From Rhodosorus marinus (lineage: Eukaryota; Rhodophyta; Stylonematophyceae; Stylonematales; Stylonemataceae), in the NCBI GenBank assembly GCA_029953675.1, contig JAMWBK010000004.1, positions 2,604,001 through 2,668,000 of the forward strand: DNA of 64,000 bases, written 5' to 3'. Below, piece by piece: positions 45,428 through 56,764 of this stretch. A program made the translations under genes and the position numbers. How positions within the stretch are numbered: position 1 is the first letter of the stretch; every line of letters begins with the position of its first letter. Below the pieces are notes generated by a model. The model searched no databases. It was not told the origin of the DNA and was given only the letters and a program-made list of their open reading frames with translations.

Positions 45428-46903
45428 TTACCATTCCTCGGGCCAGCTCCAGGTCGGGCCCGTGTAGTCGGCCTTGATCTTACTGGGGGGTTTCTTTGAA
45501 AACAAGGAATAGGCTATGTTTGAGCATCCTTTTCTTGCATACGGGTTCTCTCCGGCTTGAGTGTACGTGCCCTTGAACTGTTGGATAAAACATAGCAATA
45601 TTTTCAGTCTCAGCCTCTGGCTATCATAATTAGAACGCCAGCCCTTGCTGTACAGAATCCCTACCTTCTCTGATGTCGAATTGTTTATGTACATAAGATG
45701 CAAGTGGAAAAACGTTAAGAACCCTGTAAAGGCACCAGCCAGGATCGCCAGGAGCATCACTGGAATCAGCGACTTTGTACAGGTGATACAATGCGAGAGT
45801 GCTTAGGTTAGAAAAGGATCACACAGCTGCTTGAGAGCCCAATGAAAAGCATTTTTTTGGGCCAATTTACCCATGCGCCGCTATTGTTGAAAGAGGCTAG
45901 AGTGGCTTGGCCGGCATCCAAGCCATCGTCAAGTTGGTACACGACTGCTTTCCATATAATGCTTAACAGCGACGTTCCGATAACTACGACGCACATAGTC
46001 GCGCTAATTGACACAAACGAGAAGTACAGGCGATAGTTCCTGCGGCCTGCATGCCATGCCAACGGAACCATCATCCACGGGAAAGTCAGAGCGCTGTTGA
46101 CCACTTTTCCAATCCAGAGGGCTCATTTGAGCATGAGTAGGCAGCTAACGGAATTCTCACCGACGCAGTTCGAGAGGTACGGACAGTGATGGTCGAACTT
46201 CTCTACACAGTTGTTACAGATTGAACAATGCGATGCTCTCGGAGGCCGCCATATTTTGCATGTTTCTGTTCGTTTGAGTTGGAGAGCACAAAGTCAGAAT
46301 ACAGGTCTACGGAAGCTCTCCGAGAATCAGTGATTTCATAGTCGCGATTACGAGGAGGAGTGAGATCAAATGCAGCGGAATCCCAGCCGCTGGACGCTCT
46401 TAAATCAACCAAACGAAATTAGATATCCCTGTTCTCATCATACCACAGTATTTCATCTTCAAGGATACTCCATTAACTTGAATAGTTCGGTTTTCCATGT
46501 AAACATCCTCGTCACGGTCCTCCACTTCCTCGCCACGCGGGATAATCCCGGGATCACTCGAATAAGCGAGAATCAGCGTTGTCATACTCGCGATCACGAG
46601 GAGGAGTGAGATCACAAGAAGCGGAATCCCAGCCGCTGGACGCTCTTGAATCAACCAAATGAAACTAGTTTCATTATTGCAAGCCAGAGAAAGCACTCTG
46701 AGTCAGCTCCGTTGTCTTCTGGGGAACAAGCACTTGCAGCCTCGTACTTACGCCGCGGGAAAGTACAGGGCGCTAGCCACGAGGATTGTGATGAGCAGGA
46801 GGATTCCATTCCAGTAGTCGGGGCCTGTGATCCATCTACCGTTCAACCAGAACTTATTGTTCCCCTGGAAAACCTGCTTTTTGTACCTACCGCGTGTTCC
46901 CAT
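45428..46903 (-). CDS. DHHC-type protein S-palmitoyltransferase
   Basis: Six exons (46903-46752, 46697-46444, 46265-46161, 46046-45871, 45772-45665, 45577-45428), 314 residues. Four membrane segments lie at about 31-52, 75-100, 172-195 and 240-262. The cytosolic Cys-rich domain has C138, the [14 protein letters not shown] run and the catalytic DHHC at 160-163 followed by PYLSNC. The post-catalytic TSEKFKGTYTQ and ENPYARKG elements match the TTxE and NPxxxG motifs of plant PATs. It attaches palmitate to cysteines of membrane proteins at Golgi or plasma membrane. Intron 2 (178 nt, the others 73-101 nt except intron 1 at 54 nt) contains a decayed copy of part of exon 2. Confidence 0.93.
46322..46421 (-). 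pseudogene. Decayed copy of exon 2 inside intron 2 of the palmitoyltransferase gene
   Basis: The 100 bases at 46322-46421 align without gaps to 46568-46667 of exon 2 (offset 246, about 88% identity by eye). In the original reading frame the copy carries one stop (CAA changed to TAA in the segment [10 protein letters not shown]). The copy fills most of the 178-nt intron. Confidence 0.9.
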
Positions 46904-48726
46904 TCGAACGTTCCCGCTCAATCCTCAAACTCGCTCAAGAAGAACAACCCCCGGCAACCTCACCGTCCACTCTACACAGCCAAAACTGCCTTTGATGCTC
47001 TTGAACCACTCCCTCCGAAGCAAAAAACACACGGTGAAACAGCAAGCACACAAAAAGCAGCACAACCGAAAATCCAGCTCCAAAGAAGAATTACATATAT
47101 GTATTCCCGTGAAGCAACTTCTCCACCTACACCAAAAACCCAACCCCTCAAAAAACCAAACACAAAAAAAAAAAACAACCCAAGCTCAAAATAAAAACTA
47201 TTGCAACAACCTCCTCCTCTTCAGGCTCCCACAATCAACCTCCATCCGTCAAGGAATTGCGCTTTTTCCTTTCTTCATCAACCAAAAAGGAGGGTCTGTC
47301 TGCTACCAAAAAAAAACACGAAACACTGATCACCTTCCCGAAAAAGCTAAAAAAAGAGCTTTGCCCCTCAGTAACCCCTCCCCCAAACCCTTGTCGGACC
47401 GGAAACCATCCCCGTCACATTCTCACCAACGTCAGTCAACGCAAAGCTAAGCGTACAGAAAAACGGTTCTATCCCCTATGAAACCAAGTCATAAATTCGG
47501 ATTCGTTGGAAACAATAATAACAAAAGCTTTATGATCCTTGGTTTCGTGTTTTTCATGTGACCCCTGTTTGTGACCAAATTTTCTTTTCCGTTTTCGACA
47601 TTGAAATCTTTTTTTTGTGCTGATTTGGTGGATTTTTTTTTTTGAGGGTTTGCTGAGTAGCTGGTGAAGCCATTGATGATGACTGGGTGGAAGGTTTTGG
47701 GTCGCTAACGCTCTACAGATCCGCTTATCGGTTTCATGTTCAGCAAAACTTCGTCAGAGGAACGGTGAGCATGCTAAGTAGTGTTCGCGATATCCCTAGC
47801 TCAAACCGAATTTCCAGGTCCAGACGAGCCAGGGAACGGGCCAAGGAACATGGCCGTTGATGATGCAATTGGGAATAAAAATTTCGGGAATACAAGCCCT
47901 GGAGGTAACACAGGAGCGATTGCTGCTTGTGGCGTGAAGAGGGTGTATTCTACATACACCGAAAAAGTGGACAGAACCACCAACCTCTCGCTCTCAAACT
48001 CAACTGTTCTCTCCGCGATCTCGAGATCGACGATGCTCTTGAATCCGCAACCTGTGAACAAGGCTCATAGCGACACTGAAGTTCTACAGAACCGCTCCAT
48101 GCTTAATGCTCTGCGACAAGCCATCAGATAAACGATGAGCGTGCTAAGTAGCACTCGCCATGTCCACGACTCAAACCAAATCTCCAGGCCCTTACGGGCC
48201 AGGGAACGGGCAAGGGAACATGGCCGTTGATGTCTAAGTGGGAATAAATTTCCGGAATACAAGCCCTGGAGGTCACACAGGAGCGATTGTTACTTGGTGG
48301 CGTGAAGAGGGTCGTTTTCTCCCTCGAGGAGTGTTCTTCAAAATGGATAAGACAGCTTGTTGGGGGACGAGAAGGACTAGTTGAGGTTTGGGTGGGAGCG
48401 ATAGGACCTGGCGTTGGAGCAACTTGTTAAGGACAAGTGAAGTTATATTCTAGTTATATACTATGGTGATGGAGGTTGGAATATTCATCGAATTGGTCTA
48501 GGGTGTGATTTTCCCGACAGGAATGAGGAGAAAGCTGTGTTCGGGGTCGAAAACGAAGGGACTATGATTTAACTTGTTGAGGTTTCCGCGGGTGAAGTTG
48601 GCTGAGTGTTCGGGATTTTCTTTGGTCGTGGTTGCGCTGTTGTGTTGACGGGGTGAACTGCTTTGTTTTGTTTTAGCAGGCCCCCCTGGTTGGTCTTGTT
48701 GATTGTTTGGGGAGGTGTGAAGAGAG
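46904..48726. other. Spacer between divergent palmitoyltransferase and EGY-like genes
   Basis: About 1.8 kb. 46904-47200 is A/C-rich and open in several frames, probably leader and promoter of the minus-strand gene. 47360-47420 is a pyrimidine-rich tract. 47520-47650 is T-rich. A direct repeat (47761-47944 and 48131-48312) occupies the middle. A 93-codon ATG-started frame (47850-48131, plus) overlaps the first repeat copy and has no recognisable features. Confidence 0.45.
47761..48312 (+). repeat. About 185-bp imperfect direct repeat, two copies
   Basis: Copy 1 is at 47761-47944 and copy 2 at 48131-48312, in the same orientation with about 186 bp between them. Long shared blocks include GTGCTAAGTAG-like, AGGGAACGGGC, GGAACATGGCCGTTGATG, AATACAAGCCCTGGAGGT and GGCGTGAAGAGGGT. 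Small indels and about 15-20% mismatches separate them. No terminal inverted repeats or target-site duplication were noticed. Confidence 0.85.
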
Positions 48727-50157
48727 ATGGAGAGGAAAGTAGCTGGGTTTGTTGAGGTTGGGACTGGAGGGATCGGGTTCCTTGGACATAGTGTTCGTGC
48801 TTCATGTAGGAAACGGTTCAAGCTTCGCTCGCTTAGGAGAGGGAGGGTGGGTTTTGAGCGTGCGGGAATGGCAAGGGAAACTGTAACGAGTACGGAGAGG
48901 TCAGAAAGGCCCGAGAACGAAGGACCCGGGCTGTCTGAGGAGGATGGGGAGGAGAAGACGGACGTTAGAAACGAGAATTCTGGGAAGTTTGATGATGGGG
49001 AGGAAGATGCTGGGGGTAGATCCGAGATTCCTCCGGAGGATGTCAGTAGCATTCGGCTTATCTTTGGCTCGGAGACTTTCTTCGCTACGGAAGTGCTAAG
49101 TCCCCCCGGGGGTTTAGTTTTTCGGGGAAATTTGAGGGGGGAGCCCGCGGTGACGCTGTCAAAGCTTGAGGAAAGGCTATCGAATCGCTTTGGAGACAAG
49201 TACACGATCTGCTTGGCTGAAGGGGAAGATGATCTGAAGCCGGTGGTTGTGGTCGTGCCAGCGCTTCGCGACTCGGAGCCATCCTCTACGAGACAGCGAC
49301 AAACCGCAGTAGCAGCTTTGCTGGCCTGTGTGGTTGGGTGTATTTGTAGAGTGGGGTACGGCCTCTTTGGCGTTGACATGCTTGCTAATCCGCAAACAAT
49401 CTCATCCGCCGTCGTCCGCTACCAGATCCTCCCCTTGTCGTTTGGTATATTGGGCATAGTTCTTCTCGGGTGTATCTTCCAGAGATTTGTTGCGCAGAGG
49501 CACAACACAGTTTTGTCTCCTCCAGTACTCCTTCCCTCCTATGCCTTCGGCTCGTTCGGCTCGATCACGAGCGTGAGAAACGCAGTATCTTCTCGTGGGG
49601 TGCTGTTCGATGTTGCATTTTCTGGTGCAGGCCTGCTGCTGGTGTTGTCGCTCTTGATGTTCGTCGCAGGCCTTCTTATAAGCGCAAACCCCGGCAACGT
49701 TCTCGTTGTCCCGAGTAGCGTCCTCACAGATTCCATGCTGCTGTCGTTCATGACCAAGCAGATCATGGGAGCCGAGCTTCTGAGAAGCGCATCAAGAGAC
49801 TTTGTAGGGCTGCATTGGCTTTCTGTCTTGGGGGCAAATTGTTCGATGATCGCAGCTCTAAACCTTCTCCCCATACGCCATTTGGATGGGGGGCGAATGG
49901 TTGCCGCGCTTTTCGGTCGCAAGATGGCTGTTTTAGGATCAAGAGTGACAGTCCTCTTATTGCTGATGTCGACACCACATGCCTCGCACCTGCTGTTCTT
50001 CTTAGGGTTTGTCCTTTTCGGTCCTTGGGTGGTAGACAGACCAGCAAGGAACGAGCTCACGGAACCTGGAGATGTTCGAGCGATACTAGGCTTATCGGCG
50101 TTGTGTTTGATGATGCTGGTGTTGATACCCAAGCCTACAACAATGTTGCTCTACTGA
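48727..50157 (+). CDS. EGY-like plastid M50 (site-2) protease homologue lacking HExxH
   Basis: Single exon, 476 residues. A basic N-terminus with VAGFV resembles a plastid leader, followed by an acidic linker (50-105). The EGY-specific domain reads VFRGNLRGEPAVTLSKLEERLSNRFGDKY (about 131-160, in parts). At least six membrane segments follow. The second M50 motif is intact (NLLPIRHLDGG, 379-389), and the GSFGSI element that follows the active site in EGY proteins is at 275-280. The helix that should hold the zinc ligands HExxH reads LGCIFQRFVAQR (247-258), so it has neither histidine pair nor glutamate. It is therefore predicted to be proteolytically inactive, like Arabidopsis EGY3. The ATG at 48727 is well supported. 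Confidence 0.82.
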   Translation: MERKVAGFVEVGTGGIGFLGHSVRASCRKRFKLRSLRRGRVGFERAGMARETVTSTERSERPENEGPGLSEEDGEEKTDVRNENSGKFDDGEEDAGGRSEIPPEDVSSIRLIFGSETFFATEVLSPPGGLVFRGNLRGEPAVTLSKLEERLSNRFGDKYTICLAEGEDDLKPVVVVVPALRDSEPSSTRQRQTAVAALLACVVGCICRVGYGLFGVDMLANPQTISSAVVRYQILPLSFGILGIVLLGCIFQRFVAQRHNTVLSPPVLLPSYAFGSFGSITSVRNAVSSRGVLFDVAFSGAGLLLVLSLLMFVAGLLISANPGNVLVVPSSVLTDSMLLSFMTKQIMGAELLRSASRDFVGLHWLSVLGANCSMIAALNLLPIRHLDGGRMVAALFGRKMAVLGSRVTVLLLLMSTPHASHLLFFLGFVLFGPWVVDRPARNELTEPGDVRAILGLSALCLMMLVLIPKPTTMLLY

Positions 50158-50423
50158 TATTATTGAAAAGTTTGTTTATGGATTTGAGACTCTGCGGGAA
50201 TTTCTCTCCCCGAATTGTACTCACTGTAGCGCAAGGGTGCAAGCGTGATTTCGTTCTTGAGAGGCTGTTGATAGTGGCACGATCATGAGCCGAGCCAGGG
50301 CAGAGCGTCGGTAACTGGTGTTCGAAAGAAGAGTGCCACTTCGAAGTTTGAAGGGACTGATCTAGGCGTCTAGGCGAAGATGGATGAAGCTTTAATTGGT
50401 TAAGGTGTAATGGTAGTGGTGGA

Positions 50424-53283
50424 TTAGATCGTTACTCTGACTCCTTTTTTTGGCTGCTGCCTAGTCTGTTCAGTTTTTCGTTTAAAGCGCTCGGACAGAG
50501 AACCACCAGTGGCCCGCGCTGGGGTTGCAATTTCATTTTCTGCCGGCGCGTGATCCTCTTGGTGTACCCTCTTGATAAGGGCGGTCATGTCCGCTCCTTC
50601 AGTGTGGTTTTGAGGTGCAAGGCTGTGCGGCTTCCTTTCATCCGCTTCTTCTGCTGCCTGGACCCTAGCCTGGATGGAGAGCCTCATGCGTTCCCTCAAG
50701 TTATCAAGATGATAGTGTTCTGCCAACCGCAGTGAAAGTTTGAGGGCCCAAGCTTCCTGCAACGTGTTAGTGAGCTCCAGAGCGCGGCTGGCATTCTTCA
50801 ACTTGCACGCCTCTTCCACAGCCTTGAGCACCGCTTTCTCTGTGTCCATTTTCTGCTTGCCGAACTGCTCGAGAAGGTTATCATCCTCTTCATAGTCTCG
50901 ATGAAAGCTCTCAGACGCCTCCCTCTTTTCAAGAGCTCCTTTCAAGATTCTCAACCTTCTACGTTGGTCGAAAAGGGCTCGCCGCGTCTTGGAGGGTTCA
51001 ACTGTTACTGGGTCAAACTGAACCCTGGTGACCGGCGACCGGGGAACTACCGATGGATATCTGCACGGGAAAAAAGATCAACGCGTGTCAACGCGACGCT
51101 AGAATGACACTATGGTCGAGACAACAGATTGAAGTATCCAAAACTCACTTTTCGTCGCCGAAGAGGTTGACTCCAATGGCAGTTTGGGAATCCACTGTAA
51201 CAGGCCAAAACGCCGTAGCATCAAGTTTCTCATTGACCTTCTCAGCGAGCAAAATCCATTTCTTCTGTTTCTCCTCGAGTAGGTGGAAAGTACTTCTCGA
51301 GTCCATTACGACCAGATCATTTTCGACCTGTGAAAGACCAATCCACTGCAGCGAAGCTTTCGGGGAGATTCCAGGGGGCGAATGGTGAATTCTGGTGACG
51401 TGTCCGTCGGAATCAACTGTGTAGACGCTGGTATATACTTCACCAGAGAACTGACTCTGGGAGACAGTGCAAAGCCGATCGCGACTCGCGCAGGCGCTGA
51501 TGACCGAACCTTCAATGGATGAAACGTCGGTTTCCATCCCGCTCAAGTTGAACACGCGGAGCAGCTGTTTCGAGGTTCCAACTACGACAAAGTGACCACC
51601 TAGTGCAACTGCTTCAGCGCGCTCAACCTGTCGGAGCCGAGCAGACCACTCCGCGTTGGTTGTCCATGATTCGAAAGGTTTGTAGACTACCATGCTCGGG
51701 TGCTCTTCCTTTGCGTGACATGCGAATACTGCGCCATGTTCATCCATAGTACCTAGAGAAAGATCTAGAAAAGACAGATTCTCGGGTTGGAAACAATCGC
51801 TTAACATCCTAATCATGCTAGGAAAAGGTCACTTACCGAAGTGATCGATGAAGCGGAATGGCCTTTTGCCTTGATCATTAAAATCCACTTCTATGGATTG
51901 ATGAGTTTCTTCATTGAACACGACGATGACGCCTACTCGATTCCAGCACATGATCCTCTTTCTGGATCGTGAGGTCAGTGGTGTTGCCGAAGGCATGAAC
52001 GGAGAGACTGGTACAATTTCGTGACCTGTGAGCTGGCGCTTGTGGGTCTTTCGAGGGCCCATGTATTCTCTCGATGCGTCTTCCAGAATAGCCTCCTCGT
52101 TGAGACTGTAAGGTGATAGAGACCCATCATCGACAACAGAACCCTCCGAGACATGTGTGTCCTCTTTCTTCCTCAGTCGCTTTCTGCGAGAAGGCGTCTT
52201 CACCTCCTCATCCTCGCTATCCACTGCTACGTTGGCATGATGCGTCACCCTTCCATCCTTCCCCTGCGCATCATCTGCCAACACATTGTATGCCTTGGGC
52301 ATGTGCTCTGCCACGGCGTCGTGGAACATACAAGCCTGCCCTTGGTCGTCTAATGCAATGAATGAGTTGCTTGTGGGGTTCCAACGTACGAATTGGATAG
52401 GGAGATCAGCACTCCACCTATCCAGTATCGTCCTCTTCCCAGCATCTATCAACATGCACTGACCGGCGGAGTCCCCGCAAAGCACGTACTCTCCGCTTCC
52501 GCTCCAATCTACCGATTTGACCGTGGCGCCGATGAACCGACCAGTGTTAACATCTCCAGAGCCCAAGGCTTGCCAGCTGTTCCTCGCAATAAACTGAATT
52601 CCCCCCTCTGTGCCGACGACGAAGGAATTTCCATTGGGGTGCCAACTTGCGCTTGTCGCCTTCTTTCCGCCGAGCTCCACTGCAGTAACAAATTCCTGGT
52701 TCCCAATTGACCAAACGCAAACACCACCACGTTCTCCCACAGAAATTATGAAGTCCCCTAATGGATCATACGCTAGGGCGTCGACCGCGTCTTCCTGGGT
52801 CTCTCCTCCCGAACCACGGAAAATCGTATGATTCCGGATGTTCGTCCTGTTGATCATCTTGATTACACCGGGCTCCTCACCAGCAGCGATGAAGGCGTTT
52901 CCCGTGGGCGAAAAATCCAGGGCTCTAACTGCTCCGCTGAATCGCACCATAAATGGTACTGCCTGGATGCCTGATTCGTCCGAATCCCAGTCGATGGAAG
53001 TTTTTTGCGGCAGGGAGAAGAGCCTCACCCTTCCTTCGTCATCGCCAGTCGCAAACCCCCAACCATTCGGAGCAATTGCTATGGAATTGATACTCTCAAT
53101 CTGTTCATCTAAAATTCTCGCCACACGTTTGGGTTTGTGAACCGTCTTCGCAACCTTCGCCCCATCATGCGCGAGAACAAACGCATCAGTACCGCAACTC
53201 AGCGCCCACGAACCATCCGGCATGAACGCAGCCCGACACCTCCCACCCGCATGTACAGGCAACAAATTCAGTTTCTTGCTCAT
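50424..53283 (-). CDS. CTF4: Ctf4/WDHD1/AND-1 replisome adaptor
   Basis: Three exons (53283-51837, 51752-51149, 51060-50424), 895 residues. An N-terminal WD40 propeller (about 1-325, with repeats such as VRALDFSPTGNAFIAAG and VCVWSIG) and an acidic linker with basic clusters (355-420) lead into the SepB domain. The SepB domain starts FMPSATPL and keeps CWNRVGVIVVF, IEVDFND, FRFIDHFG and the EHGAVFA segment. The helical C-terminus (LEQFGKQKMDTEKAVLK) corresponds to the Ctf4 trimerisation and partner-binding helices. Ctf4 links the CMG helicase to polymerase alpha. No C-terminal HMG box is present, unlike animal WDHD1. Gene orientation is tail to tail with the EGY-like gene (266 bp). Confidence 0.93.
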
Positions 53284-54254
53284 TTCTCAAGCAAATTAGC
53301 TAAAAACGCGCACCCGCCACCTACAAACTTCTTCACACCGCTCCCCAAAAAGCTGTTTTCAAACAGTTCCGGCCAACCCACGCTAAATCAACCCCAGCAA
53401 ATCTTTGATCCCTCAAAAACAAACAAAAAAAGCCTCCAAATTCAACCTAGAACAGGATAATTTCTCATGTTAACTTTTCTATGATACACGTCCACCCCAG
53501 AAGCTTCTTACCAGGCTTCCCTTCCCACCCTCCGGATCATCTTCACCAACCCCAACTCCGTAACCAACATGTTACCGCCGCTGACACTAATGCAACGGAA
53601 AAACGTACCTCATTTAGAAGAACATTCAGATGCACAGGTCTATGGATGCATTGTCGTTTCTATTTTCACTTGTTTGGTACGAAAATAGTTTAAAAACCCC
53701 TTGTTAGTGACAGTTGTTGGATATGGATTGGTATTTAGGGATCAAAGAAGTATTTTTTGGGACGGATTCAGTCATTTTGGAATTTCAATGCGCGGGAAAT
53801 CGTTTAGTACTATTGCTGTACGAATGAATGGGTTTATCTCGGCTGGGGATGGTGTCCTAGAGGTCTTGAGGGATACTGGTTCGCTGAGCAGAAGAGAACT
53901 GCTCAGCAACCCCAGGCTAACGCAACCCCAGTATCCTGCAAGCATCCTCTGACGTGCATGATTAGCTGAGGATTGATTTGGGGGGAGGGATAACTGATGT
54001 TTCTGGGAGACGCGGGTGCCCTTCGAAAGAATCCCTCACATGGGTGCCCCAAGGTCGGATTGATCTGATCTCTTCCGGAACGGACGTTGGTCTGTGGTTA
54101 GAATACATCGGTTAGAATACATCGAAAGAGAAAACCCTTCGCGGTGAGAGTGAACCTGCTCGAACCTTCGCGGGCTTTATGAGGTCACAGGCTGGCTAAT
54201 CACGATCTTGTAGTTCAACGCGAGAGCTGGAGGGTTTCTAAGTCTTGTCAGGAT
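53284..54254. other. Spacer between Ctf4 and formate-tetrahydrofolate ligase
   Basis: About 970 bp holding the Ctf4 promoter and the ligase 3' UTR. Contains a 14-bp direct repeat GGTTAGAATACATC twice at about 54097-54124, and a hairpin at 53883-53907 (GCTGAGCAG, seven-base loop, exact complement). No gene recognised. Confidence 0.4.
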
Positions 54255-56764
54255 CTATGACAAGCCCACGACTCTTCCAGTTTCCGGATCTAGATCGATT
54301 TCGTAGTAGCAGGGTCTGGTTGGGAGACCGGGTATGGTTGGCATTTCGCCGACGAGCGGATACACGAACCCTGCGGCACGAATACCATTCAGAAAGTTGT
54401 GGCAAGCAACATCTGTAGTACTAGATTAAAAACCACAAATCTCACCTGCTCCAGCACTCAGGCGGATGTCTCTCACAGGTATAACGAAATCCTTGGGGGC
54501 ACCTTTCAATTTTGGGTCCGCGGAAAAACTGTATTGCGTCTTTGCCATGCAAACGGGCAACTTGCCATATCCTAGCTTGTTGTACTCCTCAATCTTGGCC
54601 TTCGCCTCATCCTGAAATGAAACAATTGACAGATCACGAACTAGGGCTCAGGGCTAGTTAAAAGGGTCCGAGCTTCGTTGTTGAATTGCCAATCCATTAC
54701 CGACAGTTCTACATCCCCCCCTCCATAGAAATCACAGGATAATTTCCGGATTTTGTCCTCTAGACTCATTTCGTCAGGATACAGCAGTTTAAAATCTGCC
54801 TTGGCCTCGCAAGCTCGTACAACCGCCTCAGCTGAGGTTACCAATCACAAAAGCCAGAAGCCGGGTGTCAGGTAAGGCCTCAACACATCCTCTGAGGAAG
54901 TATTAAGGTGTTTTTACTCACCCAATGCCTTCGCACCTGCGCCTCCTTTAGCAAAATGTTCGGAAGGAACAGCGTCAAATGCGCCAGCAGCCTTTGACAG
55001 TCGAACCACAGTTTCAATCTCGCGATCTGTATCATTCTTGAAACGATTGATACATACAACTACAGGAACGCCAAACCCGATGGTGTTCTTGATATGCCTT
55101 TCCAGGTTCTAGGGATTTCATCCAAAAAAAAAACACCACACGGACAAGTCAACACTTATGTCCGACTGATCCGACACTGATGGAAGTCTTTAAGAAAAAG
55201 GCGACTTACTGCAAAACCATTTTCAACCATCTCAACGTCCTCCTTTGAATACTCCACGGGCAGTGGGGTACCTGCGCTAACTGCTGGGCCTCCCTGTCAT
55301 GCCAGAAATTCAGTCGAAGTGTTATCCAATGTTTGCTGAATTGGAAGGGACGGAACGAACTTCACTTACTCCATGAGACTTCAGTGCTCTGACCGTCGCG
55401 ACCAGAATAGCAGCGCTCGGCTTCATGCCGCTTGACCTAGAAGCAAGGCACAAGATCATCAGGATGATTGGTTTATTGATTTCTGCACAAAGGTTCAATT
55501 GTTCTGTTTTTCCTTTCCTACCTGCACTTGATGTTGCAGAACTTTTCCAGCCCTATGTCAGCTCCGAAACCAGCCTCGGTAAACACGTATCCTTCTGGTC
55601 CAACAATTTTCATGCCGATTTGGTCTGCGACAACTGAGGAGTTCCCATGTGCGATGTTTGCGAACGGGCCTAGAGTGATGCGGAGCAAAGTCAAGAAACA
55701 GGATCAGTTCTCATTCGGTTATGTTTCAGTTCTCTAGATGCCCTGAGATGTGTACCTGCATGTACGAATACAGGAGTACCCTCCAAAGTTTGCATGAGAT
55801 TCGGCATAATTGCGTCCTTCATCATTACAGTGAGAGCTCCACCGACGCCAAGATCGTCCGCGGTAACCGGATCTCCCCGACTCGAAAAACCCACAATTAT
55901 CGCGCCAAGACGCTCTCTCATGTCCTTGATCCCTGTGGTAAGCGCTAAAATTGCCATGATTTCCGAGGCAACGGTGATGTCAAAACCCGTATCCCGCATT
56001 CTACCCTTCTCCGTGGGGTTCAAGCCGACAGTGATCTTCCTCAGGAACCGATCGTTCACATCCAAAACGCGCTGCAGTTTGATACTTGATGGATCGATGT
56101 CCAACCGAACAAACGCGCTGATCTCAGCTTCGGTCAGCTCGTTGGGGTCTGTCTTATCGATACCGAGCTTTTTCAGTCTCCGAAACATTACAGGAGCGAA
56201 TCTTCGTGATCCATCTGCAGCGGGGGGACACAGTCTTCTAAACAGCGCTTGATCGCTCTGTGTGGACTCATGGAACATCCTCGTTTCTAGAGCAGCACAC
56301 AATAGGTTGTGGGCTGCACTGATCGCGTGTATATCTCCAGTCAAGTGCAGATTGAACTCTTCCATTGGGATGACTTGAGAAAAACCACCACCAGCTGCGC
56401 CGCCTTTGATCCCAAATGTCGGCCCCTGAGAAGGCTGCCTAACGCAAGTAAACACATTCTTCCCGAGATGTGCACCCATAGCCTGACTAACGCCAACCGT
56501 AGTCGTACTTTTACCTTCTCCAAGCGGAGTTGGAGATATACCGCCGATCACAATCAGCTTGCCATCTTCCCTATCCGCCAGCTCGTCCAGCACAGAAAGA
56601 TTCACTTTGGCCTTGTACTTGCCATAGAGCTCTAGAACATCCTCACTCAAGCCAATCGCACTAGCTATCGTCCTCACATCGATCACATCAGCAGCCTGCG
56701 CAATCTCAATATCCGCCGGTACCGGATCCAACGCCGTCAGCTTCTTGTACGTTGAATACCCCAT
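54255..56764 (-). CDS. FTHFS: Formate-tetrahydrofolate ligase (10-formyl-THF synthetase)
   Basis: Eight exons (56764-55756, 55669-55522, 55436-55370, 55293-55210, 55108-54922, 54831-54701, 54611-54446, 54370-54255), 635 residues, the normal length of the monofunctional enzyme. The ATP loop reads [11 protein letters not shown] (about 79-89). Other family blocks are [70 protein letters not shown] at the end. It makes 10-formyl-THF from formate, THF and ATP for purine and formyl-Met synthesis. No targeting leader precedes the conserved start, so a cytosolic location is expected. It is the most intron-rich gene in the window, and all phases agree. Confidence 0.96.

Noticed and set aside
46827-47450. 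207-codon plus-strand frame upstream of the palmitoyltransferase
   Set aside because: No ATG at its start; Lys/Pro/Asn-rich composition follows the A/C-rich promoter DNA, and it overlaps exon 1 of the minus-strand gene.
48498-49379. 293-codon open frame on the minus strand
   Set aside because: It is antisense to the EGY-like gene, Ser/Pro-rich and without domain similarity, whereas the plus strand encodes recognised family motifs.
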